From: Purpureocillium takamizusanense
Taxonomy: Eukaryota > Ascomycota > Sordariomycetes > Hypocreales > Ophiocordycipitaceae
DNA length: 64,000 bases
Direction: 5' to 3'
Assembly: GCF_022605165.1 (NCBI RefSeq)
Contig: NC_063072.1
Span: forward strand, 62,001-126,000
The position numbers were made by a program, and so were the translations under genes. Shown here piece after piece: positions 22,150 to 33,428 of the stretch (its first letter is position 1; each line of letters opens with the position of its first letter). The notes under the pieces are model-generated. The model was not told the origin of the DNA and did not search any database. It saw only the letters and a list, made by a program, of their open reading frames with translations.

Positions 22150-23144
22150 TCAAATGCCGCGTAGGTAACAGGCCGTTGCTACCATCAATGCGAGGCAGAA
22201 TGAAAGCAGCACGCAGGGAACGACGACTCTCAATAGGCCGCGTCCCGAGGCTGGTGTATTGATTGCCAACATTCGCCTTGCAGGGGTACAAGGTCGCGCC
22301 GCTGAACGATATCTGGCCACATTCAGCGAGTCTGAAGAAGACGGCATGTGTTGCTCAGCAGGGAAACAGGGGGCGCTGGCTGAAAGTCCATAGTGCTGTA
22401 GTAGGGAAGAAGGCCGGCAGAGCCGTACGGGCTCGGGATGCTTGACCCCAGACTGCGCCGAAAGTATAAGTTGCCTCGGGAGCGAATAAATAATTTCTCC
22501 GTTGAACGAGGCAGCAACTCGGAAGGACTGCCTCGAAAGACTGGGGACCGGGGTCGCGACTGGTCTCTCTGGGTCTGTGACCGTTCTTGATGCATTGTTA
22601 GATTCTGGCGGAGGCGGTAGATGGTGTATATTGTCAAACACCTTATCACGGGCCATGGACAGCTCGTCGCTGAATAGGGCAGCCTGTACAAGCTGCCCTA
22701 TTGCTACCGAAAATGAGACCTGCGAGATACCGATTCTGACCAGAATGTCGGGAGTGTCGTCGATGTTATAGGCAATACCTATTAGAGCTACGGTAGTTTG
22801 AGCGATCTATGATACGTCAGTCACTGGACCTGAGTTATGCAAACGCCGTAGGGGACGCACCACATTGAAAGATAACCATGACACCACGAATAGCCGGATC
22901 CTGAGGCGATGTGTCACCCAAAGCAGCCGTACTAATCGAATAAGGCTCTCGCTTTGCAGGATCACAGCAAGCACCACACCTGCACCATATTACGGCAAGG
23001 GCCGAAGGGATATGCTTTTACATAGCGCTGCCTAGATCTCGGCTCATTGGTTTGACAACGCTCCGACGACGCGACCTAGTACGGCTCTTCGAGGTCCCCG
23101 GCGATGCATACGTCATCGGCTGGCGACGGGTCTAATATCCCCAT
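22150..23144 (-). pseudogene. Putative multi-spanning membrane protein, decayed or with unresolved exons
   Basis: A convincing last exon (22806-22150) starts after CATAG and reads IAQTTVALIGIAYNIDDTP..., with two hydrophobic segments (VALIGIAY, VSFSVAIGQLVQAALF), a polar Pro/Ser region and a final hydrophobic helix (VVPCVLLSFCLALMVATACY). An upstream exon 22979-22861 (GCAG...GTGCGT) joins in phase and adds a basic, Leu-rich segment ending SWLSFNV. However, the same DNA in another frame reads equally well (CDPAKREPYSISTAALGD...RGVMVIFQC). A short ATG frame at 23144-23076 (MGILDPSPADDVCIAGD) looks like the start of a fungal membrane protein but hits a stop after 22 residues. Either a frameshift has damaged the gene or I have not found the right intron chain. 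Confidence 0.4.
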
Positions 23145-24017
23145 CTTATACGGACTGACTGAGCGGGTCGTCGCAGTTCGTAGCGCGGCGATGCTACTTG
23201 GAGACGGTCCGTGATGAGGCGCGGACGCGGCTGTCAGTGTCGCTAGTGGCGAAATAGGAGGCAGCTATATAAGAAACTTCCCCACTATCCCGACTGCGCT
23301 TTGCGATTCAGCCTCCTCCGCACTATCTCTATACGGGGCCCGGCATTCGCAGAGCCGGTGAATGCTAGCACTCCGAGGTCCCTACGGAGTTGAAGTATCT
23401 TCCGAAACCAGTTCACTCGTGGTCTCAGACGCCGCTCTACGCGGACCGAGCGGCATGAAAACATCAAAGCGAAACGGGCAGTGCGGTGGTCGGTTCGACT
23501 CGGTGCGAAGCACTCCTCCTACCGTTCACAGCAGCCTTACTAGCGAGTTTTCTCGGTCTGGTGAATACGAGGCTGTCTGCTTCGAGAGCAAAGCGGCCAT
23601 GCTGGAGCTATCGACCAAATCAACCGTGATCCTGGCACCAGGAAGTTGCTCGCAGCATTCGACACCCCGCTCAAGGTTCCATTGAACATTCCAACACTAG
23701 AAAGACGTGCGGAGATCCAATGTGTATTATAATATAAAACCACCTGAATAAATTATGTCTCAATCATGTCCGTGGTCTTCATCGCTTAGTATGCCCTGAG
23801 GAGGTATCCTAAAAATACAGCGCTCCAAGGAAGAATTGAACTCCATGTTGGTCGATACTTCCACTCCCTCGCTTTTACGTCTTCCCCGAAAATGTTGCGT
23901 AGAGAGAGAACCTCTTGAAGGCCACGTTCAATGGGCGTCGTCAATTTTTGCAACAGCATAGATCAGGCGCTCGGTTGACCGCAAGAAAATACACTGTCGC
24001 CAACGAATGGCCTCCCC
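23145..24017. other. Intergenic, no supported gene
   Basis: Short frames only. One minus frame near 23530-23690 (ITVDLVDSSSMAALLSKQ) looks faintly coding but is flanked by stops. It may be a relic. Confidence 0.45.
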
Positions 24018-24917
24018 TCAGATTGATTGTCTATGCTCACTACACATGAGCCATCTCAGCACTTCCCTAACCCTCCTTCTACGCCTAAATTGGCGGCTTG
24101 CTAGACGCTCTGGGGCAGCTAACTTCGCTACATGATCGAAGACCTCCTGAATGCCTTCACCGCTTTCGCCAGAGCATTCGAGATATAGATCCGCTCCAAT
24201 GCTTTTTGCAGCCATCAACCCTTCTTCGGAATCTACGTAGTCCGTGGGCCTTTCCGTAAGCCGACCAGTAGCCTCTGCGAGCGTCCGAACGTCTTTCTTC
24301 AGCCCAAGGAGAATAGTCGGGATGCATGGGTCAAGATTGGCCAAATCTGCCTTCCACTATCGCATTATCAGTGCCGCTTGAGCAACGCCTGGTGACTATC
24401 ATGATACGTACCTTTGCAAGAGAGTTCTCTAAGGTATCAGGGTCGCCAACAGAGAATGCAAGAATGATTATCACGTTTCTTGAGCCTGACAGTGCCCGGA
24501 CGTATCCTTCCTCCATCGAATGTTGAATCTCGCTTAGCGAGAGTTGAACGGCTTCGTCCTCGTGATAATGATCGATCACATAGTTGTCGAAAATGTTTGG
24601 TGGCTGTGGCCGAGGTCATCAGTCTAGTACTCGACTCGTGGCCGCAGCATGGAGTTGTCATTATCTGCTGCTTACATGATACTGTTTCCAGGCGTATTAG
24701 CTGAATGACGCTGCACAACTATTGTTCAGAACCCCAAACCTTTGGAAAATAACCCAAGGCAAAGGCACTCAGAAAACTTGTTTTCCCGCAAAACCGGTCT
24801 CCAACAACGAGCACTTTCCTACAGAGGGTTAACGTTGGCCGCGCCGCAAATAGGCAAATAGAAGAAGGGAGGCAAGACGGGGTGAGGTTACCATCGAATC
24901 AACCTTTGCGATGGCAT
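24018..24917 (-). CDS. Divergent Rho-family GTPase-like protein with degenerate switch motifs
   Basis: Four exons (24917-24892, 24818-24740, 24603-24412, 24356-24018) with GTAACC/GTTTGG/GTACGT donors and TAG/CAG/TAG acceptors give an uninterrupted 211-residue protein, normal Rho length. Rho landmarks are clear: KVLVVGDRFCGKTSFLSAF (P-loop, residues 10-28), NIFDNYV (switch I), ILAFSVGDPDTLENSLAKWKADL, IPTILLGLKKDVR (base-binding KKD) and a final YLECSGESGEGIQEVFDHV. Key catalytic positions are changed. The Gly12-equivalent is Arg17, the switch I Thr is Asn, two residues before it are missing, and DTAGQE is replaced by EIQHSM. The tail is basic (five Arg) but ends CSEHRQSI, so no CaaX box is visible. 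It probably does not hydrolyse GTP normally. A TTTATATAG lies about 90 bp upstream. Confidence 0.8.
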
Positions 24918-25917
24918 TTTTGTCCACGGCCCGACGAGCGAGTGAAGTAAATGATATTGGTGCTGTTCTTTTGCTCCTGGGTTGACTGCAGCGACTCAAC
25001 TATATAAACATCATAGCGACATGATGTAGGTCGGTCGCATAACACGGTTTATGAGCGACTCGTATCAACAGAACCCGGCCTAACCTGGGTCGGGTGCACC
25101 TACGCCTCATTGAAAGGTGGTCCCGCCACGGACGGACTACGGAGTCGCGGCAGGATTTGCTAGCGTCGCAAGACGGGCTAGCGATCTCTTGCTCGTGTCT
25201 AACGACAACCAATCCGACAATACGCACCGTTCGAAGGGTCCCTCCCGAATGGCGATATTTGTCTCCTCGGCCGATAGTGCCGGTCCAACCGTTGCCGTGA
25301 CCTTACCACCGACAAAGAGCTGCCCCGCGCTGTGCCCCCTGGCACGAGGCGTTAGGGTTAGGAATGGTATGAGAACTCAGATTCTCTTGCCCGTGTCCAT
25401 CTGTGAGCCACTCAAATTGTGGCACCGAGCCATCGGTAGTACAAGGCCCTTTTGACCTAACGTATTCGTGAAGCCTTCTAGCCGTAGTAAATGGGTCTGT
25501 TGAGGTTCGTCTGCGCTGTAGGCGCGCTGGCGCTGGTTGTCAATATCACTACTTTGGCCTTCATAAATATCCCCGCCCTGGACAGCGCATTTAGTTACCG
25601 CCAGAGCCCGGTGCGGAATCGGTAGCGCAACAGTGGCTTGTTGTTGGAAATTACAAAGCGTGTTGGTGGCGGGACTTGGACGGCGCTGGCTTGCGCCCAT
25701 CCATGCAGTGACCGGCGAGAGAGTCATGAATAACTAACACTACTAGTTAGTTGATGAGCCGTTGGCGGTTGCACGGTTGCGCGCGCGACGATCGATGGCA
25801 GAAACCCAACCCCATTGTGGAAGGCAAAACGACTGTTCGCGTTGGTTGAGAGCACCATCGCCAGCCGAATCATCTCATGCGGCACTTGGGCCAGGCCCGG
25901 TACCCGCGTCCGCGTCC
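24918..25917. other. Intergenic
   Basis: Promoters of the divergent Rho-like gene (minus) and the carboxypeptidase gene (plus). Contains TTAGGGTTAGG at 25352-25362. No gene seen. Confidence 0.5.
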
Positions 25918-25924
25918 TTATAAG
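25918..25924 (+). promoter_or_regulatory. TATA box of carboxypeptidase gene
   Basis: TTATAAG, about 106 bp before the ATG at 26024. The in-frame ATG at 25877 lies upstream of it and is therefore an unlikely start. Confidence 0.55.
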
Positions 25925-26023
25925 CCAATGTCTGTCGGCGGCCTGTCCTGCCAGAGACTAATTTACGTCCTCATCCCTATCACAGAGATTCAAAGGGCGG
26001 CCTTGCTGACCGAGCACCTCAAC

Positions 26024-27671
26024 ATGTTGCTGCCGACCTTGATCGCCACTGCGCTCGCCGCGCAGGCCTCGGCGCAGCTCATCTGGAACGCGAGGAGTCA
26101 TGATGCCCCTCAGCCCAAAGACGAGCTGGCCGTCGACGACCGTGCCAGCAGCAAGCACCAACATACGCTTCAACAACCTACGGGCGGCGATGACAACATC
26201 CCCGTGCCGCCGTTCAAGACGGGCCAGTACACACTCAAGGCGCAGGATAACAAGACGTGCCCGACGTACGGAGAGTCGCAATGGACCGGCACCGTCGACG
26301 TCACCGACGCGCACCGCCTCTTCTTCTGGTTCTTCGAGAGCCGCAACGACCCGGCCAACGACCCCGTCATCGTCTGGATGAACGGCGGGCCCGGCGGGTC
26401 GTCCATGTTTGGGCTCTTCAACGAGCTGGGCCCCTGCATCTTCGACCTCGATGCGACGGAGCCGAGCGCCAACCCGTGGGCGTGGAACCGCAACGCCTCG
26501 CTGCTCTTCCTCGACCAGCCGGCGGGCGTGGGCTTTGCGTCTCTGGCCGAGGGAGCGCCCATGCCCGCGGCCGATCTCGACGGCGCGCCGGGGTTCCAGA
26601 CCTTCCTCAACATCTTCTTTGGCGAGATATTCCGCGACAAGGCGCATCTCCCGATTCACATCGCGACCGAGTCCTACGGGGGTCACTACGGTCCGGTATA
26701 CTTGATGCACATCCTCGATTCGCGCGCGTGCGACTCCAAGTCGGCGTTCTGGGGCAACATCACGTCGCTCATCCTCGTCGACGCTCTGCTGGACTGGACG
26801 GGCAACGCCATCGGCACGTACGAGCTCCTATGCTCCGACTCTGGCAGCAGCAGCCCGGCCATCCTCAACTCGACGGCGTGTGACAAGATCCGCCATGCGC
26901 TCCCCGAGGTCGAGCGACTGGGATTATCCTGCGATCTGAGCCAAGACGGGCACGAGTGTGTCGCCCTGGACCAGCAGTACATGGACGAGATTGACATCTT
27001 CTACCGCGAGCTCATCAACACGGGACAGCGCAGCCCTTTCAACAGTGAGTGCTTGACATTGTCTTGTTCGTCATATGTGTCCGCGCACTGACCCGTGATG
27101 ATGAGCAGTCCACCAGCCCTGCTCGAGCCTACCGCTCTGCTACCCAGGCAAGGGAAACTTCACGCGATACCTCAACCAGGCGCACATCAAGGCGGCGCTC
27201 GGCATCCCCGCATCGGTCGCCTACAGCGGCGTCAACCTCGCGCTCAACAACGCGTACGTCCGCGGGCGCGACCCGCTCAAGACGACGACGCGCGAGCTCG
27301 CGGCGGTGCTGGACGCGCACGAGAAGAAGCACGTCGGCGGCAGCGGCGGCGGCGGCAGCCTCGGAGACATTCGCGTGCTGGTGCTCAACGGCAACGACGA
27401 CTACATCGTCAACACGCCGGGCCAGCGGTTCGTCTACGACCACCTGGTGCGCTGGGGCGGGCAGGCCGACTACCGCATCGCGCGCTGGAGGGCGCTTCCA
27501 GAGGACGAGCTGGGCGGCGCGACGACGGGCTTCTGGAAGGGGACCGACGATGGGCGGCTGGTGTTTGTGGGCGTGGACGGGGCGGGCCATACAGTGCCGG
27601 GGGATGTGAGGGAGGGGAGCTGGCGCATTCTGCAGCGGTGGATGGAGGGGGGGTGGCGGCGGCAGCACTAA
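26024..27671 (+). CDS. Secreted serine carboxypeptidase (S10)
   Basis: Exons 26024-27044 and 27109-27671 (64-bp intron, GTGAGT...AGCAG) give 527 residues. A signal peptide (MLLPTLIATALAAQASA) is followed by a propeptide-like stretch. S10 marks are FFWFFESRNDPANDPVIVWM, the NGGPGGSS oxyanion motif, LLFLDQPAGVGF, and the catalytic triad: Ser217 in ESYGGHYGP, Asp in GNDDYIVNTPGQ and His in DGAGHTVPGD. The length and order match fungal extracellular or vacuolar carboxypeptidases that remove C-terminal residues. The start was chosen from the TATA box and signal peptide. Several Asn-x-Ser/Thr sites fit secretion. A Gly-rich insert (HVGGSGGGGSLGD) lies before the Asp motif. It sits in a group of secreted hydrolases. 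Confidence 0.92.
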
Positions 27672-28141
27672 TAATGGAACCTTGGAAGCCTCCGGGCATG
27701 GCTCTCCGCTGTAGACCTCCAGAGCTCCGGCAACAGTGGGTGTTACCCGCCAGAGCATTGAGCACTGGATCCGTTCCATAGCTCCGCCGTTCTCCGATGC
27801 CCCGACCGTCTGCCGGAGGGCCATCGCTATAAGGTAGGGGTTGAGTTGATGGCCGCCGGCGGTACTATAGCGGCCCGCGCTCCACTGGTAATCCCGGGCT
27901 GTTGATCCTCCGTAGCGGCTACTAAGGTACAACGTCTGGGGCCGCGGCAGCATGACTCCTTCAGTGGCGCCGACGACGCCGACACCAGGGCTCTCTCTAG
28001 TTCAACTTATCACTGCCATCTCATCCCATCCATCATTCACGCTCCGACGCCTTACCATCGAGTCGCCCTTCCATCACATCCATCCATCCACCCACCCACC
28101 CACGCCCGCGTCGTGCCCATGGACCGCCCCGTCATCCCGTC
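27672..28141. other. Intergenic
   Basis: 3' flank of the carboxypeptidase gene and a promoter with CATCCATC/CCACCCAC repeats near 28078-28105 before the Zn2Cys6 gene. Confidence 0.5.
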
Positions 28142-30489
28142 ATGAGCTCCTCCGTCGCCGCCGCCCCGCTTCTGCGGCGGCGCAACGGCCGCCCGCAGGC
28201 ATGCGATCAATGCCGCGGCCGCAAGGTCGCCTGCGACCATACCCAGCCCGTATGCAACCGCTGCCGCGCCACCGGCCGCGACGACGAGTGTACATATACC
28301 ATTTCCAGCTCGCGGCCGGTCCGACCGTGGCCCATGAGCTCCGCCCGCCGCCGCAACGAGGGCCAGCAGGGCTCACCGAGCACGCCCGCGGCAGAGGCAC
28401 GACCTGTCACTGCATCGCTTCACGTCTCGCTCCTCCCAGACGCCGCCGCCTTCCCAAATGGCGTCCAGGACCGTGTCCCATCAGACGTGATGACGCCATC
28501 GCCCAGCTCGGACGAACAGGCTTCAGGCCCTCCCTCTTCTGCGCCGCCCGCGCCCGGCCCTGGCTTCCTCGGCATCCTTAGTCACTCGGCCGTGTACGAA
28601 GAGACCAAAAACACCCTGTCGCTGCTACAGGGCTTCCGGCCCTGCATCCCTGGCCATGGCGATGCCGCCCAGGCGCACTTCCGCGACCCGTCGCAGGTGC
28701 TGTCCTCGCCCGTGCGGGAGATGTGCTTGGTCGTCCTGCGGAGCATTCCCTGCCCGCCCAAGGGCCACATCGCCCTGCGCATGTCGCCGCATCCCTACGA
28801 TGGCTGGGCGCGCGTGGCCGCCCAGCGCGTCCTCGCAGGTCTGTACGAACGCTTCGGCGCGCACCTCGGTACCGCCCGGACCAACGCCCAGCTCGAGGAC
28901 ATGGCTCTGTTCCTGAGCCGAAACACCGCGCGGCCCTTCAACGACAACGAGCCGGACCCGGACCAATGGATAGGCCAGTTCACCGGCCCGAACTTGCGGT
29001 GGGAGTCTCTGGGCTTGCTCTTCACCTTCAGGGAGCTGGGCGGCTCGACCCTGAGCGACTCAGATCATGACATCGAGCAGTTCACCTGTGGACTAACCAG
29101 GCATTGGCCCGAGGTTGCCCAGGTGTGCCTCGGGCTCTGTGTCGATCTCACTCGCCGCTTCTCCGACGGCAACAGCATACTCTTGCAGCTATGCATCAGG
29201 CGGACCGTGTCGGAGTCGATCCTGACCGGCGACGCAAGTACGTTGACGCAGAAAAGACATTCGAGTAAGAAGACCCGTACTGACTCACCAGCGGGAAAGG
29301 CGCGTCTACTTGGAGATGCCTCGCAGAGTCCGTCTCCCTCATGACATTTTTAGGCCTTCACGACGAAACCGAGACGCCCGACTACCGCCCGTCACTGAGC
29401 TCCGAGTCCAGGCGACGCATCGCCGCCCACGTCTTCATCATGGACAAGGTCGTTGTCCTCTTCACCGGGCGGCCGCCGCTCATCGGCCACCGTTATGCGT
29501 CCACACCGCTGCCGCTGGATCTTCAAGACCAAATTTTGCTCGCCGGCGACGAAGCCATAGCCCGTGCCTCGGAGGCCCTCGACGAGCGGGGCTGGAACAC
29601 AGAGGGTGGGCTGTACGCATCGACCAGCCTCCGAGCGCGACTCATGATTGCTCTGATTCGCGATGAGCTCGTCGAGATTGCTCTGGGACGCTGGAGGCAA
29701 ACACCCTTTGATAAGATGCTGTGGGTGGCCCTCCCCGCATCGCCGTTTGACCCATGGGCTTGCTGACAACAAAGACAGGGCCATCAAGGAGCGGCAAATC
29801 CAGACAATGGCAGAGTTTCCACCCTCCCTCATCTACCAGCCCGGTGAGCTTGACGCTCGCTCATCGAGCCCTGGTAGGGTGTACGCCAAGCTCCTGATTC
29901 AACTCGAACACTTGCAGAACCTCTTTGTGGCGGACCGGCTGCTGCTCAGGCGAGGTGGCCTAGACCAGGGTGACTTGCTCCTGACGAGCTTCGAAATGGT
30001 CTCGTTGACGCTGCTGTTTTGGACAAACAAAGATCGCTTCGCCCTGGCACGGCCGGATTTTGCCTGGCTTGTGAGTATCCAGCTACCTTGCATTCGATCC
30101 CCTTGAACCCCGGCCGGCGACGGACGACGACGACTGACAGCAGACAGGTCATGGCCTACGCCACGCCCGCGGGCGGCATCCTGTGCATGGAACTGCTCAA
30201 CCCGTCCTTCAACGGCGCGCATCCTCGCAACGCCAAGATCACGCGCTCGAGCATCATCCAGAATCTGAGTCTGCTTATCGGCTTCCTGGACTGGATTGGC
30301 CCGTCCGCCGCCAACGGGAGCCTCTGCGCCAACTGCAGCGCCGTCATCCAGCACGTGCTCGACCACACGCTCAACACGACGGGATCCAGCAGTTGGCCGC
30401 CCGAGGCCCTCGACGAGATGCAGCTCGACTTTAACTTTGAGCTGTTTGACACGTTTGAGTGGCTGCGCGCAGACTTGACGAATGAGTAG
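28142..30489 (+). CDS. Zn(II)2Cys6 fungal transcription factor
   Basis: Four exons, 28142-29237, 29354-29720, 29779-30070 and 30148-30489, with introns GTACGT...TTTTAG, GTGGGT...GACAG and GTGAGT...GACAG. Phases sum to 698 residues. The zinc cluster is intact: Cys21, 24, 31, 38, 41 and 50 (C-x2-C-x6-C-x6-C-x2-C-x8-C). The middle region shows fungal-specific TF domain features: a TFRELGG helix, the QLCIRRTVSESIL helix, then after splicing IAAHVFIMDKVVVLFTGRPPLIGHRY, which resembles the canonical 'DK..s..lGRPp.l' block. The third and fourth exons restore continuous helices (KMLAIKERQIQTMAEF; FAWLVMAYATPAGG). It is nuclear and lies between secreted protease genes, which makes it a positional candidate for their control; no binding-site evidence supports that. 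Confidence 0.88.
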
Positions 30490-30521
<32 letters not shown>

Positions 30522-30522
30522 C
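30490..30522 (+). repeat. (CCTG)8 microsatellite at the stop codon
   Basis: Eight perfect CCTG units start immediately after the TAG stop of the Zn2Cys6 gene, so the 3'UTR begins in a tetranucleotide repeat. Confidence 0.95.
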
Positions 30523-31428
30523 GGTGCGACTCGCGCGTGCTGTCCCTCCGCCAACTCCTGCCCAGCGCCATGGCACACCATGGTTGCTAGACGTCGGCTT
30601 GGAATTCTCTAAAGCGATGCAAAGCGCTCAGCAACCGGTTCAATGTTGAAAGACGGCACTCTTGCCCCCGCCCCCTCACTTTCTCTGGTCTGGGACCCTG
30701 AGCTCGGGCCACGTATCTGTGGCGCAAACCCCCGGCGTCTTCGCACGCACAGATGGCGGTCTGGTCAAGATGCACTGGGTCTGCCTCGGATCGCGTTTCC
30801 GGATCTACAAACGGCTCCCCACCATACCTTTGTTTGTTTCAAGCCTTGACATGAGGCTCACACCAAAGGCGAGTTCACCATCCGCCAGCTAAGACAGCCA
30901 GCCCTCTGGCATGCGTCGTGCCTGCAGAATGCATGGCCGATTAAACCCAGAGTTCAACATTGCCTTCAAACAAAATCGGAAAGCCACGTGGGCTGGCCCC
31001 ATGCAACCCAAAGTACGCTGTTGCGAGGGGCCGTTGCTTGAGTGAGGCGCAAGACACGGCTTACTGATCTGCCACGACTGGGCTCGTCATGCCACAGACC
31101 CCTCGTTGGCCGCTACTCTTGACGCAAGGGTCCCCGAGTCCTCGACGACTTGCAGGCTGACTGAGTACCACCTCCGCACAAGTGCTCTGCGTTAGGATGA
31201 GTAAGTGCCTTGCGGGCGCAGGAAATGTACAAGGTACAACGAAGCCCGCGTGAGACGGCTCGGATCTCGTTGTCGTTCAACATCCCTCACGACCACCGCG
31301 TGGCCAATTGGGAATGGTTTGCGGAAATGTTCCTTGGCGGAAGGTGTTACGAAAGCCGCTGATGCATGCCGTGCGCAGCACGCATCGTGGGATGGGTTAA
31401 TGCAACAGACCCTCTACTCTCGCTGTCC
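30523..31428. other. Intergenic
   Basis: No gene seen. Promoter of the subtilase gene at the right end. Confidence 0.5.
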
Positions 31429-31435
31429 TTATAAG
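31429..31435 (+). promoter_or_regulatory. TATA box of subtilase gene
   Basis: TTATAAG within the palindrome CCTTATAAGG, 95 bp upstream of the ATG at 31530. The core is the same as in the carboxypeptidase promoter. Confidence 0.55.
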
Positions 31436-31529
31436 GACCAACGGGAACCCTCGCGGCTGCTCTCAGACAGGTAGTGGCATTACTGGGCTCGCTCTTGTCA
31501 GTAGTCGACGCAGCTTTCCGTCCTTGACC

Positions 31530-32904
31530 ATGCGGCTGTCCACCATCGCCCTCGCCTTGCCGCTCCCCGCAGCTTTCGCAGCGCCGGCCTCGAAGCGGGA
31601 CTCACCGGCTCCTCTAATCGTCCCACGAGGGGCCACATTGGTTCCCAATCAGTACATTGTCAAGTTCAAAGAAGACCCTGCTGCCGCTGCCGCCAGCGAC
31701 GCCCTCGTAGCTGCCCAAGCAAGAGCTACCCGCCACTACAACAACGTGTTCAAAGGGTTCGCGGCGCATCTGGACGCAGCGACTGTTGCGCAACTTCGCA
31801 ACGACCCAAACGTAGGTTCTTTTGGCTGAAGGCATGGTGTCATGATGCTCACATGGTAGACCAGGTTGACTTCATCGAGCAGGATGCCGTGTCAAGCATA
31901 ACGGAGTATATAACCCAGTCCCCAGCGACATGGGGAATCTCACGGCTCTCCCACTTGAAACCACATATTAGGAACTACGAGTATGACTCATCCGCCGGCG
32001 AGGGTACTTGCGCCTTTGTTCTCGACACGGGCGTATTTGCCGAGCATCCGGTATGTCTGTCCCGTCTATCAAATGGCACCCATCTTCCCTCGCCATGCTC
32101 ATATACCCGCAGGACTTTGAGGGCCGCGCCAAGATGCTCAAGTCGTACGTCCCCGGCCAAGACACAGACGGCAAAGGCCACGGAACCCACGTCAGCGGCA
32201 TCATTGGCAGCAAGACGTTTGGGGTGGCCAAGAAGACCAAGATCTACGGAGTCAAGGTCCTGGACAACGAGGGAAACGGAAACAACACGGGCATCATGGA
32301 GGCCATAGACTGGGTGGCCAAGTTCATCACCTGCGGCAAGTGCTCAAAAGGCGTCGTCGTCAACATGAGCTTCAGGGGAGGGTACTCGGTCGCCATGAAC
32401 CAGGCGGCCGCCTCCCTGGTCAAGGCCGGCGCGTTCGTCGGCGTGGCGGCCGGCAACGATGCCACCTACGCGTCGTCCTACTCGCCGGCCTCCGAACCGA
32501 GCGTCTGCACTGTGGGGGCGAGCGACAATGATGACTATGCCACCCCCTGGTCCAACTACGGCGCTGCCGTGGACGTCTTTGCGCCGGGCCTGGACATTCA
32601 GTCAACCTGGCCCGACGGCCAATGGGTTCGTCTTTCGCGCAACCACTTGCCTCATGTATATGGCAGGGCCCCATGATCGACGTGTATGCTAACGAGAGAG
32701 GAACAGCAATACCTAGACGGGACGTCCATGTCGGCGCCGCACGTTGTCGGCCTGGCGGCATACCTCGGCGCCTTTGAGGGTATCACCGGCGGGGCGGCGT
32801 GCGATCGCATCAAGGCGCTTGCCAGGAAGGACATACTAAAGGAAGTCCAGGGAGAGGGTACGCCGAACTTGCTTGTATTCAACGGCTATCCAGCGGCGAC
32901 TTAG
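31530..32904 (+). CDS. Secreted subtilisin-like (proteinase K-type, S8) protease
   Basis: Exons 31530-31811, 31865-32050, 32113-32625 and 32707-32904 are all phase 0 and give 392 residues. Order: signal peptide (residues 1-18), an I9-type propeptide (QYIVKFKED ... HYNNVFKGFAAHLD ... VDFIEQDAV), then the catalytic domain. The triad is visible: Asp148 in FVLDTGV, His179 in GKGHGTHVSG and Ser334 in DGTSMSAPHVVGLAAY. The oxyanion Asn is in VGVAAGNDA. The length and exon layout fit fungal cuticle-degrading or Pr1/proteinase K relatives, which digest host or substrate protein outside the cell. The third donor (GTTCGT) is non-ideal, but phase and conservation support it. A CTTATAAG box lies 95 bp upstream. 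Confidence 0.93.
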
Positions 32905-33428
32905 TGAGGCGAGGGAGAAGGGGTTTCGTGGTGGTGGTCGCGTAGGGGGCGTGAGATGGGAGCTGATAAATACCACTGCTTCATTGCGTCTCAGCGAAGC
33001 AATGAATACCGCAACAACAAGCGCAATACCCGCATTGCATGCCCAAAAGAACCAAGACTGGTACGAGCGTCTAGGCAGGATACCCGTCGTCATCGCGTAG
33101 AAGTGACCGCTAGACTCCACGCAGGTAAGCGCCCTCGCGCAGGGGGGCCGGGATGAAAAGCTGTCAACGCGGCGCAACATCCAACCGTCATCATGGACTT
33201 TGGGGCGGTCCCCCCAGTAGCCGCAAGATGAAAAAGAACTCGTCTTCTTCCCTCGTTGAATAGAATAGTGTTTCTTGTCGTTCGTTGTCGAAAACTCGCT
33301 CCGTCTCCTTCGTCCTTCTTGATTTCGGGTCGTTCGTCCACTCGCTTCACGTGCACTCCAGCACCTCACAGTCATTACCCATCTGCGCTACAACTTTCAC
33401 AGTCCCTCACTTATAATAACCCATCAGG
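32905..33428. other. Intergenic
   Basis: No gene seen. Leader of the secreted protein gene at the right end. Confidence 0.5.

Noticed and set aside
23490..23510. tRNA B-box-like GGTTCGACTC
   Set aside because: No matching A box or cloverleaf stems could be formed around it.
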